In this document: positions 11,300 to 23,800 of the stretch, one piece after another
Position numbering within the stretch: the first letter of the stretch is position 1
How the letters are laid out: each line of letters opens with the position of its first letter
Origin: Ciona intestinalis
Taxonomy: Eukaryota; Chordata; Ascidiacea; Phlebobranchia; Cionidae
Assembly: GCF_000224145.3 (NCBI RefSeq)
Contig: NC_020167.2
Span: 7,496,489 to 7,560,488 of the forward strand
Direction of reading: 5' to 3'
Length of the DNA stretch: 64,000 bases
Position numbers and translations under genes: made by a program
Notes under the pieces: model-generated
Database searches by the model: none
Seen by the model: only the letters and a program-made list of their open reading frames with translations
What the model was told of the DNA's origin: nothing

Positions 11300-11962
11300 G
11301 AACGTTTTTTTGTAAGTTCTAGAGTAACTGTTTCATAATCATTACCAATATATATGAATTTGGGTTATTTTTGCCTTCAAAAATCAATATGTATCGATCT
11401 TTGAGGGTTGTAAGCTTGGTAGTATCCGCTTTAGTTAAATCCGAACCAATGATTACTTAGCATGGATGGTTGCCCGTTAACCAATTCAACTTTCGCCGAG
11501 TTGCGTCAGATACATGTTAATTGCCCACGCTCTGTTTTGTGTTACTTGATTAAACTGAAGGCCTGTAGTTCCGATTAAAGGTGGTTCTGTTTCGAGTAGG
11601 CGGTTTATGTATATGCTCCACTGTGAAGTATCGGTTATAGAGTTAAAGATTTTGAAAATATTGAAACATTTGTTTTTTTTGTTGATGTATGAATCCTGTT
11701 TTATTGTTGCGTTATCACAGGTGTTTATAGGTAATTTTTGTCGCCTTTTGACAATGGTGTATGCACCAAACAATGTATGGAATAGGAAATAAACCACAAA
11801 GTAAACACAAGACAATTCCAGCTCACCGACACGGTAAGGTTAAATTCTTTAGCTGGTAACCGTAAAATTTTGGTCCAAAAATGTTTCTTAGGTTTCACTG
11901 ATACCCACTGTAAATTAAATCTTAAAAAAATTCAGCATTTAGGTTGAAAATTACTTTCAAAA
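11300..11962. other. intergenic, GPCR to MCRIP
   Basis: Spacer between two same-strand genes. A minus-strand open frame of about 108 codons (11815-11486) has no ATG start and no clear splice sites. Just before the MCRIP ATG the sequence aaattcagcatttag offers acceptor-like AGs, which would suit cis or trans splicing of a leader. Confidence 0.5.
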
Positions 11963-13494
11963 ATGCACGAAAACAGGCGCTATTTTTACTACTCACCAGT
12001 TAAAGGTTATCCATTGTTTAATTATATTAACAAACTTGAGTTATGTTTTAAACAGCTGAGAAAATCAGTCCTACATCGGAGAGTTCTCAGTGGGGAAGTA
12101 ATTCAGTAATGGGGTAAGTTCATAAACTAATATATAAGTATGTAAACTGATAATTAGTGTAACTGGTGATACAAATGTATTGCTTGTTTACGCTGTATTT
12201 GTGTTTCTAATGTCAGTGTTAGTACCAGAATCAAAAGTTGTTTTTTGCGCAATTTTTTTGTCTGAAATAATTTTTTTCTTCTGAAATTGCAAAATTACAC
12301 AGATTGTGGTGAAAACCCAAAGTACTGTATTAGGAATAAAGGTGCAAGTGAAGAATCTCCCCCCCACCTTATTTGCCAACCACTAACCACTAGGTTGGTG
12401 GTTTAGGTGTTGATGGTTAGGGGGTTAGTGGTTATAGGAATTAGTGGTTAGCAAATAAGGTGTGGGGAGGAAGACTCTTCACTAGCACCGGAATTATTAT
12501 TAACTATGAACTTACTTGAAAAGTTGGTGTTTTCCAATTCAACATTTTCTCAAAGTTTAGCCGTCCAAAACTTCTTATTTTGTCAAAATGCAAGAAAATA
12601 CCTTGTACCTACTTTTGCCTGCTGTAAAAGGTATTTGCGTGCCAAAGTATAAAGAAGTAAATAAGTTGCACATTGTAGCTGTCACACATTGTTCACAGTT
12701 TTATAAATAAAGAGCAATTGTGAAGTTGCACCACTGAAACGTATTACTATTTAAGGAAGACATTGGAAAAAATAAGTAGACATAAAGGTTCCTTATTTTT
12801 CGGAATGATATTTCAACTTTTTTAACGTTTTTTCCAGCATACAGAAATTACATTTTAACACCACTTCTAAACGAACGTCACGTAGTAATAGTATGATGAG
12901 TAATTCAGACCCAGTCACTCAACAACATGAGGATAATGTAACTGCTTTGAATGAGGGTAAGAAAAATATATTAACCATTTATATTACTGTAAAAGCTTTG
13001 GAAAAAAAACCATATTTTTAAAAAACCTTCTAAAAATTGAAAAACTTAAAACACAATTAAAATTAGGAACAAAATAAAAGATTTTTGAAAAAGCTTGTTG
13101 AAAGTTAAAAACAACTCTTGCAAAAGTTAAAAACAACTCTTTTTGCATTTGTTTCTCATATGTATTTAACTATATATTCCTTTGTAGAATGGGAAAAAGT
13201 AAAATCTGATCTAAACAAGAATGAAGATCGTAAGTTTTTGTAAAATATCTTGGTTTAATTACAAGTGTGGATAAAATAAAATCAACATGAATTTTCAGAA
13301 AAAATCAGCGGTACGACTCAATATGTTGAACGCGATCCAAACCCTGCCATGACAGGTGAGAATTATGACATCATAATGGTCTTTATTATAAACACAATCT
13401 CATCTGTGTTTGAATAATTTCAGGTTTTCAAGCGTTCGACCTCGAACAGTATTGGGGCCAAAAGTTGCTGTCAAACACCGGTATAAAATCGTAA
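11963..13494 (+). CDS. MCRIP2: MCRIP/FAM195-family corepressor-interacting protein
   Basis: Six exons join in frame: 11963-12005, 12056-12113, 12838-12956, 13188-13229, 13299-13355 and 13424-13494, giving 129 residues. The C-terminal half matches the family pattern: SKRTSRS, then HEDNV..LNEEWEKV, then QYVERDPNP and FQAFDLEQYWGQKLL. Human MCRIP2 has QYVERTPNP and IDLDEWWAQQFL in the same places, and MCRIP1 has KRTS and HEENV. In vertebrates MCRIP1 binds the CtBP corepressor and is controlled by ERK phosphorylation; both proteins are also linked to DDX6 and stress granules. Whether the Ciona protein does the same is inferred. The first 14 residues, through SPVK, are coded by their own exon and are not recognisable. 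The gene is convergent with the CRYZL1-like gene, stop to stop 364 bp apart. Confidence 0.88.
12341..12489. mobile_element. family B MITE with inverted ends
   Basis: 149 bp with long imperfect inverted ends: ggtgcaagtgaagaatctcc at the left and gactcttcactagcacc at the right. The inner arms are caccttatttgccaaccact and agtggttagcaaataaggtg, and the centre is nearly palindromic. MCRIP intron 2. Confidence 0.8.
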
Positions 13495-13643
13495 AAATAT
13501 CGCAATTTTTTACTTATTTTACTGCAAAGCGTGCTTTGCACTGAACTGTTGGATTTAATTAATTGTATCTACTGTTGAGAAAATTAAATTGAATTTACCA
13601 AGTTAGTGTAAATACATTTTTACCTTAAGAATCAAGAGTACGA

Positions 13644-13649
13644 AATAAA
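13644..13649 (+). terminator. poly(A) signal AATAAA of MCRIP
   Basis: AATAAA 150 bp after the MCRIP stop, before the convergent gene's last exon. Confidence 0.5.
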
Positions 13650-13858
13650 ATATTCTTTGTTATTGCGTTTGAATGTGATTTTTTACAAACAGGCACAGAC
13701 AGTTGAACAAAAAATGTGGATGTCTTTACAGTTAAGTTAAAAATATGAGATATGGGAAATTGTGGAAAATGGCACTGGTATACCTAAATACATATGAAAA
13801 TAATGAAAGAATGTTGATTTTTCCATTAAATATTGCACAAATGCTTAGCTCCTCCTAG

Positions 13859-16800
13859 TTAAAGCTTGAGAACAATTCTATTCATGGTTGGAAAAAGTGT
13901 AGGGCTGACTTCACTAGATGGAAGAACGCTCATCAAATGGGGTCTAAAATTTTTACAACTGTGTCAGGAATAGACTAGTTGTCATTCAAATTCTACAGGG
14001 TATTCGGAAAGTCACTGCGTACTGTTCTAATAAGGTTTCATTATATAGCGACAACAGCATTTATTACAGCTGATTGAGGTGTTTAGAAACAAGAAAGGTC
14101 CAAGCCTGTATTGATGCTTACGGGGGTCATTTTCAACATCATTTATAATTGTCATATTTACCTCCTGGATTCTATACTGAAACGTGTCTGTTAATAAATA
14201 TGTAAATGCACAGTGACTTTCCGAACATCATGTTGTGTGCAAATGTTGACTAATATTTATTAAAGTACTGCTGCAACTTTTAGATCAAACCATTACATGG
14301 TTAACATCTTGGGCTCGATGCTGCTACCATTGTGGGCGTATGTGTCCTTGGGCAAGACACTTAACGGCAATTGCTCCAACCCAGTGGTTACTAATGGGTT
14401 GTCTAAATTATCAGAAATACATAAAAAAAAGAAAAAATCCACGTAAGGATAAAGTAAGTAAAAAAAAGAAAAAATCTACGCGAGGATAAAGTAAGTTACA
14501 TTCATTCATTCAACATCTTGGGAATCGCCAATTGTCCTGGTCACTAAAAAGTGACTAAGACCTGAGGCATATTTGTGTCTTGTACAAAATATTTACATTT
14601 CTATTCAGTTTTATCATTACTATATAGATGTATACAATTTCTACGGTAGTTCAAAATATGTCCTCTTCCAATTAAGCAATTCATAAATTCTACCATAAAG
14701 CACATGTATGTATTAAAAGCTTCCCAAAACAAATAATCACACAAAAAGTTACATGGTAACTCAGAGAAGTGTATGAACACCTGCGATATAACGAATGTTG
14801 TTTTACGGCCACGCCAGGAGTATTGCACATATATATAAATCCACTACAAATAGTATGCATATGAATAATTACACAGTGAATTTACCTTAGTATTCCTGCT
14901 GCTGCCTTTTCCATCACGGCAGCCATAATATGTAATAGTTTATCTTGATGTAAACATGATAGAACTAACGCATCGGGAAACAAATGGCAAACGCTCGCAT
15001 TTTTTAAATGAAGAATTTCTGAATCAGGGGGATCCAACTGAAAATTGAAAAGGAAAACTCAATCTTTGGGTGCATAGTAACTAATGCGCACCATAGCACA
15101 GTGGTTAGCGCACCTGCCTTCAAACCATAGGTATGGGTTCAAGGCTTCTCTATGCTACTGTTGTGGGCGTATTGGTCTGTGGACAAGACATGGCAATTGC
15201 TCCAACGCAGTGGTCACTATTGGGTTGTTAGAAACAAACACACCCACAAAGTTACTTGCTTAAAAGTAACTCGTAAGCTGATACGAGGTGTATCAACACC
15301 CGTTTTGTAAAGACTGTCGTTTTCCAGCCACCCGAGGATAAAGCAAGTTACATTTATTCATGCTTGTAAGGGAAATTTAAGTTGCTTTCATTTATTTATT
15401 CATGTTGTTTACCTGTAAATCATGTTGCATCGTTACCCATCTACCAGATACTGCCAGACACGATAAGACATCGTGCTTGGTTGGTTTCTTCCATTCATTT
15501 TCCTCCATATTTTGATGGTTGGGCAACACTGTTAATTAGATTTGGCAACATTAATTTAGAATTCAAGTTATGTTTCCCAAAATTATTATGCCTGTGTCTA
15601 GCCCAGAGATTAAGGGTTCAAGGCTAAGTGTAGCCATCAGGGCAGTCCTAGCTAGAGCAAGACACATAACGACAATAATTTCGCCCACATAGCAATGAGA
15701 TGGCACGAGGTGTATGCAACAAAACATCTGTGTTACATTGACTATCAAAGGTGGGCAGGTGTGTCATAGAATAGTCATAGACACGTAACGAATTGATTCA
15801 CTCACAAATTTACATACGGGGTAGCTTGTAAGCAGGCACAAGGTGTATGGAACAGAACACATCTGATATATTGACTGTCATTGCTGAGCACATAAGGTTA
15901 ATTAACTTACATTCATTCAATTATCGAGTTTTATAACCTTAATCAAGGGATGTATGATACAACAGCTGTTCATCTGACCTGGGCAATTGCTTCAACCCAG
16001 TGGTCACTAATATGTTGTCTAAAGACTCTAAATTATCAGCCGTACAGACAAAAATAATCACCCACAAAGTAACATACGTGGTAACTGAGAAGCAGGCAGA
16101 AGGTGCTAAACCCGTGTGATAACGCATAACGACTGTCGTTTTCCGGCCAAGCAAGAATTAAACAAGCTAAGTTGTATATATAATCATCTAAAATCCTATA
16201 TTATTACAACTGTCGTTGCCCTGCCATGCAGGTAAGCTCCTCATTTCAAGCCGTTCAACATCTAGTTGGCCAAACAAAAGACATGTTAAGCCATCCATCT
16301 AACCTCCATTATCAACTATACAGGAAACACCAAGGCCTCCAGTTTCATCCATGACGCTGTTCATCACAAACTGATGCCCGATAAGTGTCCTCTCAACATC
16401 CAATGACATAGTTCGGAGCATTTGGCCCGTTTCTTCATCCGATGTTGTTAAGAAGACTTTAACACCCCAGTTGGAAGCCAACTGTGTGGCAAGTACACCA
16501 AACGACTGTAGGAAATGAATAGTTTTGTATTAATTTTTAGGTTGAATGGTTTATCACTGTAAAATAGTTTTCAAGTATCAAAAAAACCTTAAAGAAGCAA
16601 TTTAATGCAATTTTATTAAAATTAAAAATACAATTTCAGAAATTTTGTGAGAGTCCAACATAAAACTTTCTACTAAAACTTCATATTAAAAATAACTGTG
16701 AAAAAAAGGCAAACCCACAGAAGCTGCGTTGCACAAGAGAAGAGAATCTCCAGATCTTACTCTACCGAGGTAATGAAGTGCGTCAAACGCTTTGATTCCA

Positions 16801-18283
16801 TCACTTAAACAACATGAGGCTACCTCCCATGATAATGTTGATGGTTTATGAACTGAAATATTGTTAATTATTGGTATCTGCTGCTATATATAGTATAGTA
16901 TTGAATGAATGAATGTACACTTACTTTATCCTCGCGTNNNNNNNNNNNNNNNNNNNNNNNNNNNNNNNNNNNNNNNNNNNNNNNNNNCCAAGGACACATA
17001 CGCCCACAATGGTAGCAGCGTCGGGCCTTGAACCCATTACCTCTGGGTTACAGGCAGGCGCGCTAACCACTATGCCACGGCGCCAGACTTGTAGTATGTT
17101 TTATTGTAATATGTTATACATGGGAATGTCTTTCCTTCACGTGGTGGGCTAGGACAGTTGATATAGCACAAGAGTTCTGTTCGATACACATGCCTACTTA
17201 CAAGTTAAGACGAATGAAACTTTGTGACTTTCTAAATTATTTTTGGTAAATTAAGGGGTAAAAAAATAATTTTTTTAAGGGGTAAAATCCAGCTGAATAA
17301 TTTTACAGTTATAGGTTTATACCTACAAAACTCTGATAAGACACAAATCCCTGATTTGATCATAGAAAACATGTGAACTTCTCTACTGGCAAAGTATTGC
17401 GCAATACTTAAATTTTATAAGAGGTATATGTAGTGCTTACCTATAAAATACTCTGGTAAATCACAAATGCCTGATTTGATATCAAAATACTGGTTGACTG
17501 GCAACACTGCAATGACTTCATCTCCTTCCTTGAATCTTGTCACCTCTTCACCAACTACAACATAAGGAAACATGCATTGTACGTCAGGTGCGTGGCGCAA
17601 TATTGCTATTAGTCTATAACTGACTAAATTAATGAAATTAATTTCATCCTTTTCCTCAGAATACAGATGTGAAAACTATCCAGAAAGCAAAAGGAAATTT
17701 CATTAATTAATACTAAAACTATGGTAAAGAAAACCTGATAATGCATATTGTGCAAAAGTGTTGCAACTGTGTTATTTTATTCTATGTGGGTGAGGTCCCG
17801 CAGCAGGCACACGATGGGTCCTATAGGATCTATGCCACAGTTGGCCTATCACCCCAGTGATGTGCTTTAAGGATTATAGTCTAGTTTATGTAAATTTGGC
17901 AAGAAAATATAATATAGAGTAGATCCTTCTTCCTGTTGTAACTTATGGGTTCTTGGATTTATGCCAGAGTTGGCCCAAATACCCTTGCAAGTCTACAGAA
18001 CAATATTTTACCAACTAAATTGTCAGTAATTCTCACCTTTTATCACTATACCAGCTATGTCTTTCACGATGACACCATCTTTATAATCACGTGATACAAA
18101 TTTAGTGATAAGCGGATGATTTGATTGGTCAATTGTACATGATCGCACAGATATTCGAACATCTAATAACTGGCCATCCATAATAAATAATTTTTTACAG
18201 AAATATTGTATCCTGTCAACCCCTGAAAGTGTATTATAGTGCTTCTTAATCTTTATTACTTCAGCTCTACTTTGATCAACCAA
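13859..18283 (-). CDS. CRYZL1: quinone oxidoreductase-like protein 1 (MDR superfamily)
   Basis: Exons on the minus strand are about 18283-18037, 17554-17441, 16852-16719, 16505-16304, 15528-15413, 15037-14886 and 13943-13859 (stop TAA). All phases fit. Landmarks line up with human CRYZL1: VGEEVTRFKEGDEVIAVLPV, then the degenerate nucleotide-binding turn NAASSFGVLATQLA, DETGGLGVSCIVDNG, GRWVT, LDPPDS and AAVMEKAAAGILRP. The family has the medium-chain dehydrogenase fold, but the GxGxxG turn is degenerate, so catalysis is unproven even in mammals. The first exon is incomplete. Its open frame starts after an in-frame stop with no upstream ATG, so a short first exon coding perhaps Met-Lys should exist further upstream and was not found. 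The introns hold seven or more SINE pieces, one element with inverted ends and a gap. No coding exon appears to be missing after exon 1. Confidence 0.88.
13997..14230. mobile_element. DNA element with 19-bp inverted ends
   Basis: Left end ggtattcggaaagtcactg and right end cagtgactttccgaacatc are inverted copies around about 195 bp with no open frame. This suggests a non-autonomous cut-and-paste transposon of unclear superfamily, in the last intron of the CRYZL1-like gene. Confidence 0.75.
14305..14512 (+). mobile_element. SINE copy, internally rearranged
   Basis: Body (cgatgctgctaccattgtgg, gggcaagacacttaacggca) and tail (cattcattcattca). The tail segment aaaaaaagaaaaaatc.acg..aggataaagtaagt is repeated twice, and the middle of the element is deleted. 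Confidence 0.8.
14748..14825 (+). repeat. SINE tail fragment
   Basis: Diverged tail (ggtaactcagagaagtgtat, cggccacgcca). CRYZL1-like intron, 60 bp from exon 6. Confidence 0.6.
15092..15361 (+). mobile_element. full-length tRNA-headed SINE
   Basis: Best complete copy: A-box-like agtggttagcgcacctgcc, B-box gggttcaaggc, body (gacaagacatggcaattgct), tail (aaagactgtcgttttccagc) and attcat end, about 270 bp. It serves as the reference for the family. Confidence 0.88.
15612..15760 (+). repeat. SINE copy, degenerate
   Basis: B-box gggttcaaggc, then gagcaagacacataacgaca and ggcacgaggtgtatgcaaca, heavily mutated. Confidence 0.55.
15799..15925 (+). repeat. SINE tail fragment
   Basis: actcacaaatttacatacgg, aggcacaaggtgtatggaac, then cttacattcattcaa. 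Confidence 0.65.
15945..16165 (+). mobile_element. SINE copy lacking head
   Basis: Body (caattgcttcaacccagtgg) and tail (cgtgtgataacgcataacga, with the ataacg step duplicated; cgttttccggcca). CRYZL1-like intron 4. Confidence 0.75.
16904..17083 (-). mobile_element. SINE, minus orientation, split by gap
   Basis: Reversed tail (tgaatgaatgaatg, tttatcctcgcgt) on one side of the gap. On the other is an intact tRNA-like head (reversed: gcatagtggttagcgcgcct and tgggttcaaggcccgacgct). Confidence 0.85.
16938..16987. other. assembly gap (50 N)
   Basis: Exactly 50 N inside a SINE copy. The flanking CRYZL1-like exons join in frame, so no exon is lost. Confidence 0.99.
17773..17995 (+). repeat. family E repeat (TCTATGTGGGTGAGGTCCC)
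   Basis: ttctatgtgggtgaggtccc, gatgggtcctataggatcta, agttggcctatcacccc, followed by a second partial copy (gggttcttggatttatgcca, agttggcccaaatac). Relatives lie at 21510, 22152, 22270, 22765, 28905, 30918, 36042, 36260, 55945 and 61095. Confidence 0.6.
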
Positions 18284-18890
18284 GCACTTGATAAAACACC
18301 AACGTTATAGACCGATACTGAACCTTCAATGAATCAGGCCACTTTTTATTACAAAATCAACTCAAATTGACAGTCTACTCTAGCAGTGCATTTATTACAT
18401 ACATCTAACTTAGATCTGCAAAACAAATGGAGTGGTAAAATAATAGTTTAATTTACAAATGCATAAGCAAGTACATGATATATTAACGCATGTGGAAACT
18501 AACACAAGGCACATTGAGGCACAATAGCAAAATATTGATTTTTGTACTGTTAAAATAAAATGATCGTAAGTTAAATTAAAACAGTTCAAATAATTAAGAT
18601 TATAAATTGCACTAAGCAGGACAAAGCATATGGAAAAGAGAAAGTGAGAAAAATACCATTTAAAATATTATGTGGACTTTGACACAAATATTTAAGCGGC
18701 ATTTACACACTGTTTCAACACATTGTACAACACTGATTGTAAGGAATAAACTATAATACAGAGCAGTAGCACACAGCATACAAACTATAGTAGCACACAG
18801 CATACATATAGTAGTACAGAGCTTACATATATAAGTACAATGTATGCCTTTTGCCTATGTTTGAATACATTGTATACATACACTTGTGTT

Positions 18891-19086
18891 TTGGCTCTTC
18901 TGACAAAAATTTTGGATAGCCAACATTCCAACGTCCTACTCATGTTGTCTTTATCAGAAAGAATGACACTAAATCAGGGTGAAATGATCAATGAGAGTCA
19001 TTTCACCCTCGATGAAGAGGACCTTAAAAAGGCGGCAAAACCTCAGTTAGCAACATTCTTGGCAGAAAAGCCAAAAAACAAGTATA
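18891..19086. mobile_element. family D palindromic element with small open frame
   Basis: Inverted ends cacttgtgttttggctcttc and cagaaaagccaaaaaacaag enclose a central perfect hairpin (gggtgaaatga / tcatttcaccc, 18976-19008). A plus-strand frame starting at 18840 runs through it for 106 codons, but the repeat structure makes a gene unlikely. Confidence 0.6.
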
Positions 19087-20478
19087 AGTATAATACGCCT
19101 AGTGGCAACAGTACATATTGCATTATTGCATTAATGTTTAAATTACTTCAGTTGTACTAACAGTTTATAAATATATCAGTTAAACATAAACACTTAAGTA
19201 AAGTTTGACTTGATTGATTGCACTGGATATAACGAGCACGTTGTTAAACAACTTGATCAATTAGATACGTTGTGTACCATAAGATAACAGCACAAAGACA
19301 AATCTTATTAAGAATATGCAGTGCATGGTAATATGAAACAATGATATTACAAGTACTGCAGTAATTTCTATGGAAAAATATAAAGTTCAGTACATTGTAT
19401 TAAATATTGCAAAAGTATTTTTTTCAAAAGCAAAATAAATCTTCACAATAATATACAAACATATGATAATATGAAACACAATGATATTACATTAACAAGT
19501 ACTCTAGTAATTTCTATAGAAAGTTAGAACATAAAGCGCATTGTTTCAAATAAATCAAAAGTATAAGTTCAATATGACAAAAAAATAATAAACAATTCAA
19601 CCGATAATTTGTGGATGAAACAACAAAATTATCTCATGTTAAAAAGGGTGCAAAAAAACTTTATTTTGAAAAACTATTAATGAAAGTTACTGAGGCACCA
19701 TTGTGGTAAGGCATCAGCATTTTTAAAAAGCTTATTAATTGCACAATAACACCAATAGCGTTGTATAACTTTGAAATAAAATACTGTCATTATTAGATCA
19801 GTGGTTCGCAACAGTGGAACAAATTTAAAGACAGACTGTATCTTTGACAATTGTTTTTTAATAACTATTTGATGTTTCTTATGGATTCAGAAAAAAGAGA
19901 ATTATACATTTTCCTACAACTTAAAACAGTGCTGCTAAAGGTTTTGTAGCACCACTGTAGTATCAACTAAGAAATAATACTAAATCCAATTTCCCTAACC
20001 TAATTTTACAACTTTTGAAAGTATACAACAAAATGAGTTGCGTAAAAACTAAAAAAAAATTTTACAAATTTTTAAACATGGTTGGGAACCACTGGTGTAT
20101 ATTCTTATTTTAAATAAAAGGCACCGTGTTTGGAGTACATGGGTGTATAAAGAAGGCTACTGCATCTAAATATGGTTACAGTAGTTGTTTTGGTACCTAG
20201 ATCAGTTTATAAAACTTTTTGTGTGAGGTCTATTCATCATAAAAATTAATAAAAAAACAATTTTCTGGTTGTAATTGAAATATGACAGAAAATCTTATAC
20301 AGATGCAAAATTGAAAAATGGTTTTCTTTTAACACTAAACTGGAATACTGGAAGTGAAGTCAACATTATTACATTAATTCTCTGTGCAGTCAGGTAAGTA
20401 GGTAAAACAGCATCGGTTAAATTGCAAGTATGTGATAATAACAAGGCATTGCAGGTATATTATAATAAAGATAAAATA

Positions 20479-20664
20479 TAGTAAATTGGGGAAAATGAGA
20501 AATCTTCAATTTCTAAATATCCTGATCATGTTTTAAACAATTAACAAAGGTATATAGGAGTCGTTGGAATGCGGTTTTATAACTCTTTGAATGTTCTATG
20601 TTTATTGCCAAATGGGACGATAAAATAGAATGAAAAGGTGTCTCATCTTCCCCCACTACTATAT
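20479..20664 (+). mobile_element. MITE-A copy
   Basis: Complete but diverged plus-orientation copy about 210 bp beyond the NIPAL stop, past its poly(A) signal. Confidence 0.8.
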
Positions 20665-20869
20665 ATAAACATACTGTTTAGATCAAGGCTTTCCAAACAT
20701 TTTTATATGTGACCCTCTTTAATCTTGTACAATTTTTCTTTTTCTGTCCCTTAATGGTTAATAGCATAATACACGTAGTACTTTGTGTAACATTGGTAAA
20801 CTCTCGGTGACCCCATGAAGTCCGTTATCCTCAGTGTGGGAAGCCCTGTTTTAAAAGACTATCTCTTTT

Positions 20870-20875
20870 TTTATT
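20870..20875 (-). terminator. poly(A) signal AATAAA of NIPAL
   Basis: The NIPAL stop TGA overlaps AATAAA (TGAATAAA on the minus strand). If used, the 3' UTR would be very short. Confidence 0.55.
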
Positions 20876-23800
20876 CAATGATTATCTGTTTTGTTTTCTT
20901 TTGAAATTAAGGCCGATGTCTCAGAGCACGAACTTTCATAATCCATGACGTCAGTTGAGTAACGTCTTTCCTCTGAGTTGCTGGTATGTCCAGGCTCATG
21001 GTCAGGATAACACTTCGCCTGGTGGGGAAGAATAAATAGTAAGAACATGGGATTTTTGTTTGGAAAGGAAACGACTTGAATAAGTCATTATAACGTTATG
21101 TACACTGTTGCTGTCAGGCACATTATACTTGTATTTTAGCTTTCAGGTTGTTTTTCTTTCAGTATGGTAAAATGATCAAAATTTTGGGCAGAAGAGCCAA
21201 AATACAAGTATTATATGCTTGGTAGTATATAAAAAACAAGGTTATGAAGAATAACTAAGTCAAGTAAACAAGGTTGAACCTAAACCTGCAAGTCGTTGCA
21301 GTTTGGTTAAAAAAATTCACAATTTTTAATAAACCACTTAAAACATTAAAAACAGAATTTTTAAAAAACTAAATAAAAAAAATAGTAAAAATATTTAAAC
21401 CTGCAAAACAATATATAAGTGAAAGTAAAAATACATGACTTTNNNNNNNNNNNNNNNNNNNNNNNNNNNNNNNNNNNNNNNNNNNNNNNNNNCTGTTTCA
21501 AATATGAGTATCTATATGGGTGACAGGTAAGGCCCGCCATAGGTCCGAGGATTCAGACCAGGGTTGGCCCATTACACCACACCAGAGGTGCCAATAAAGA
21601 AGAGTAATTTACATCACTATCGTGATTTTAATTGTTGGCATTTTCACTAAGACTTCATATCGGGGAATTTACATAGTTTTGTTTTACTTTAAAATCTAAA
21701 TTTTATATGTTTTTTTTCAGAAAATCATATGTAAATTCATAAAATTAAAAAAAATATATATATGTACGAAGATATACTTTCTTTTTTAAAGCAAGATATC
21801 TAACAACAGAGTTAACAATGTATAATAATTAAAACAGGATTCAGGAAGGTCCTAAAACATTATAACAAACAAATTGCAAACCAGGGAAACAGGATGTTTT
21901 ATATTCACCAACATTAATATCCCATTTATTTCTGAGATATTCTGGCTTGTTGGCGGCAAAATGAAAACATAAACATGAAAGGATTTACTTATTAATAATA
22001 AACATATCAGTGACACAATGGTTCTACAACACTTGTTCAATGATTTAATTAACATTGATTGAAAATTTGGTTGACGAAATAAAAGAATACGTGCTAAGAC
22101 TATAAACAAGATAACAAGGAACCTTGAATTTTATTGAAACAGCTCAACTATTCTATATGGGTAAGGTCACGTAGCGTGCCATAAGACGATATAGGCCAGG
22201 AGTGGTCCATTACCCTTATTGTTGTGGTTTAAGGGTTATATAGTATGGGGCATACTCTTTCTGCTGTTACTTATATTCATATTCTGTGTTGGTGAGGTCC
22301 CACAGCACTGCAAGCCATGGCCCATGGGTCCTGGGATTCAAACCAGGATTGTCTCATTATCCCAAAACCAGCTGCTACTTTGAAAACAATTGGCAAAAGT
22401 TGGAAAAATGTTGCCATAATTTAACAAACCTGATAAAATAATGTTCCAGCTAAGATAGCACTGATGGTGAATAGGACGAAGTTAATAGGCACAACTGTGG
22501 CTATGTCGTATAGTCTCATGGCTTCGTTCAAATATTTCACCTACAATATAGGAGAAATTACACAAATGTGGTTCAACAGTACAACTGTTAATGGATTTTA
22601 GTATGTACTTTACAACAATACTACTTACATACCAAATTTAAAAACAAAAATTATTCCACAAATTATGTAGAAGGTTTTAAATTTATTCTACATAGTATGA
22701 CTATGTAGAATCGTTTTTGTACCTAAAAACTTAAAATTAAATTTTGGCCACTATTAAAAAACTTAGACCCAAGATTTAGGGCAAAGTTGGCTAATTACCC
22801 AGACGCTCAGTCTAAACCTTAAAATGACATCTTGGCAGCTTGGCCACCATTAAACAAGTTAAAATATTATGAACAAGCAATGCAAGTAAGTTTGGTTTGT
22901 TTTTAGTTTAAATTACCAGAGTATTTATTGAATACATATATAAGACAAGATTGTTTGGGTTATCAACCAAATTTTCCACTCTTTTCTACGTTGGTGATGT
23001 CCTACAGTGACCCAAGTCATAGGACCTTAGATTTAGGGCAAAGTAGGTCATTACCCAAACATTGTGTTATTGTGCACATTAAATTATACATTGGTCCTAC
23101 AGCAAGGCATGAAATGAGGTCTAATATTTAGGACAAAGTTGGCCCATTACTCAGAAGCCCAATTTTACTCAAAACAAGAACTGCACTAATATCAATTACC
23201 TGAAATATAGTAGTGACTATCATAATAACGACCATGATGTAGAGGATTGGTTCATCAAGTTGGCTTTTTCCTGTGCAGAAGGAAATCACTACAGTTAGTC
23301 ACCTTCTGGTTTATATTATAATTGACAGTGCCAAGAGAGAATTCACATGTACTAAATGTTAGGTTATTGAAATCTACGATATCAGCTGCAAAATTAGTGA
23401 AGCAGCCAAAGGGGTTTGACAACAAAACAAGCAAATCGTTTTTTTTAATTGTTTAACTTGCTAATTAATGCAAAAAAATTCTATAGTTGTGTATGGAAAA
23501 GTTGCCACAACCATTTTTAAATTTAGGGCACAAAAACAGCACCAATTATTACATTATCCATATAAAATATGGGCATATAAAAAGTTATATAGGTAATCTT
23601 AATCAATAAAATAAAGGCAAACTTAAAATAGACAAAAATGTTCATATTTTTCAATTTTTGCACACAAAGAAAATGTATTATATATGTTTGTTAGTTTATA
23701 TCATATATCCATAAACTTGACAGCGAGCATGAGGTGTATATTGACACATGTTCAGAATTAAGACACCCATGTTAATTCTCAACATACATCTTATACCTTC

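Larger units (their letters stand above)
18300..20870. other. intergenic, CRYZL1-like gene to NIPAL
   Basis: About 2.5 kb, AT-rich. It holds a palindromic element (18891-19086) and one MITE-A copy, and should also contain the unseen first exon of the CRYZL1-like gene. I see no other coding exon. Confidence 0.55.

Noticed and set aside
11486-11815. Minus-strand 109-codon frame with a signal-peptide-like start
   Set aside because: It begins at TTG with an in-frame stop upstream and no ATG or convincing acceptor.
16988-17083. tRNA gene suggested by A-box and B-box
   Set aside because: The same head recurs joined to a common body and tail in many copies, so it is a SINE head rather than a tRNA gene.
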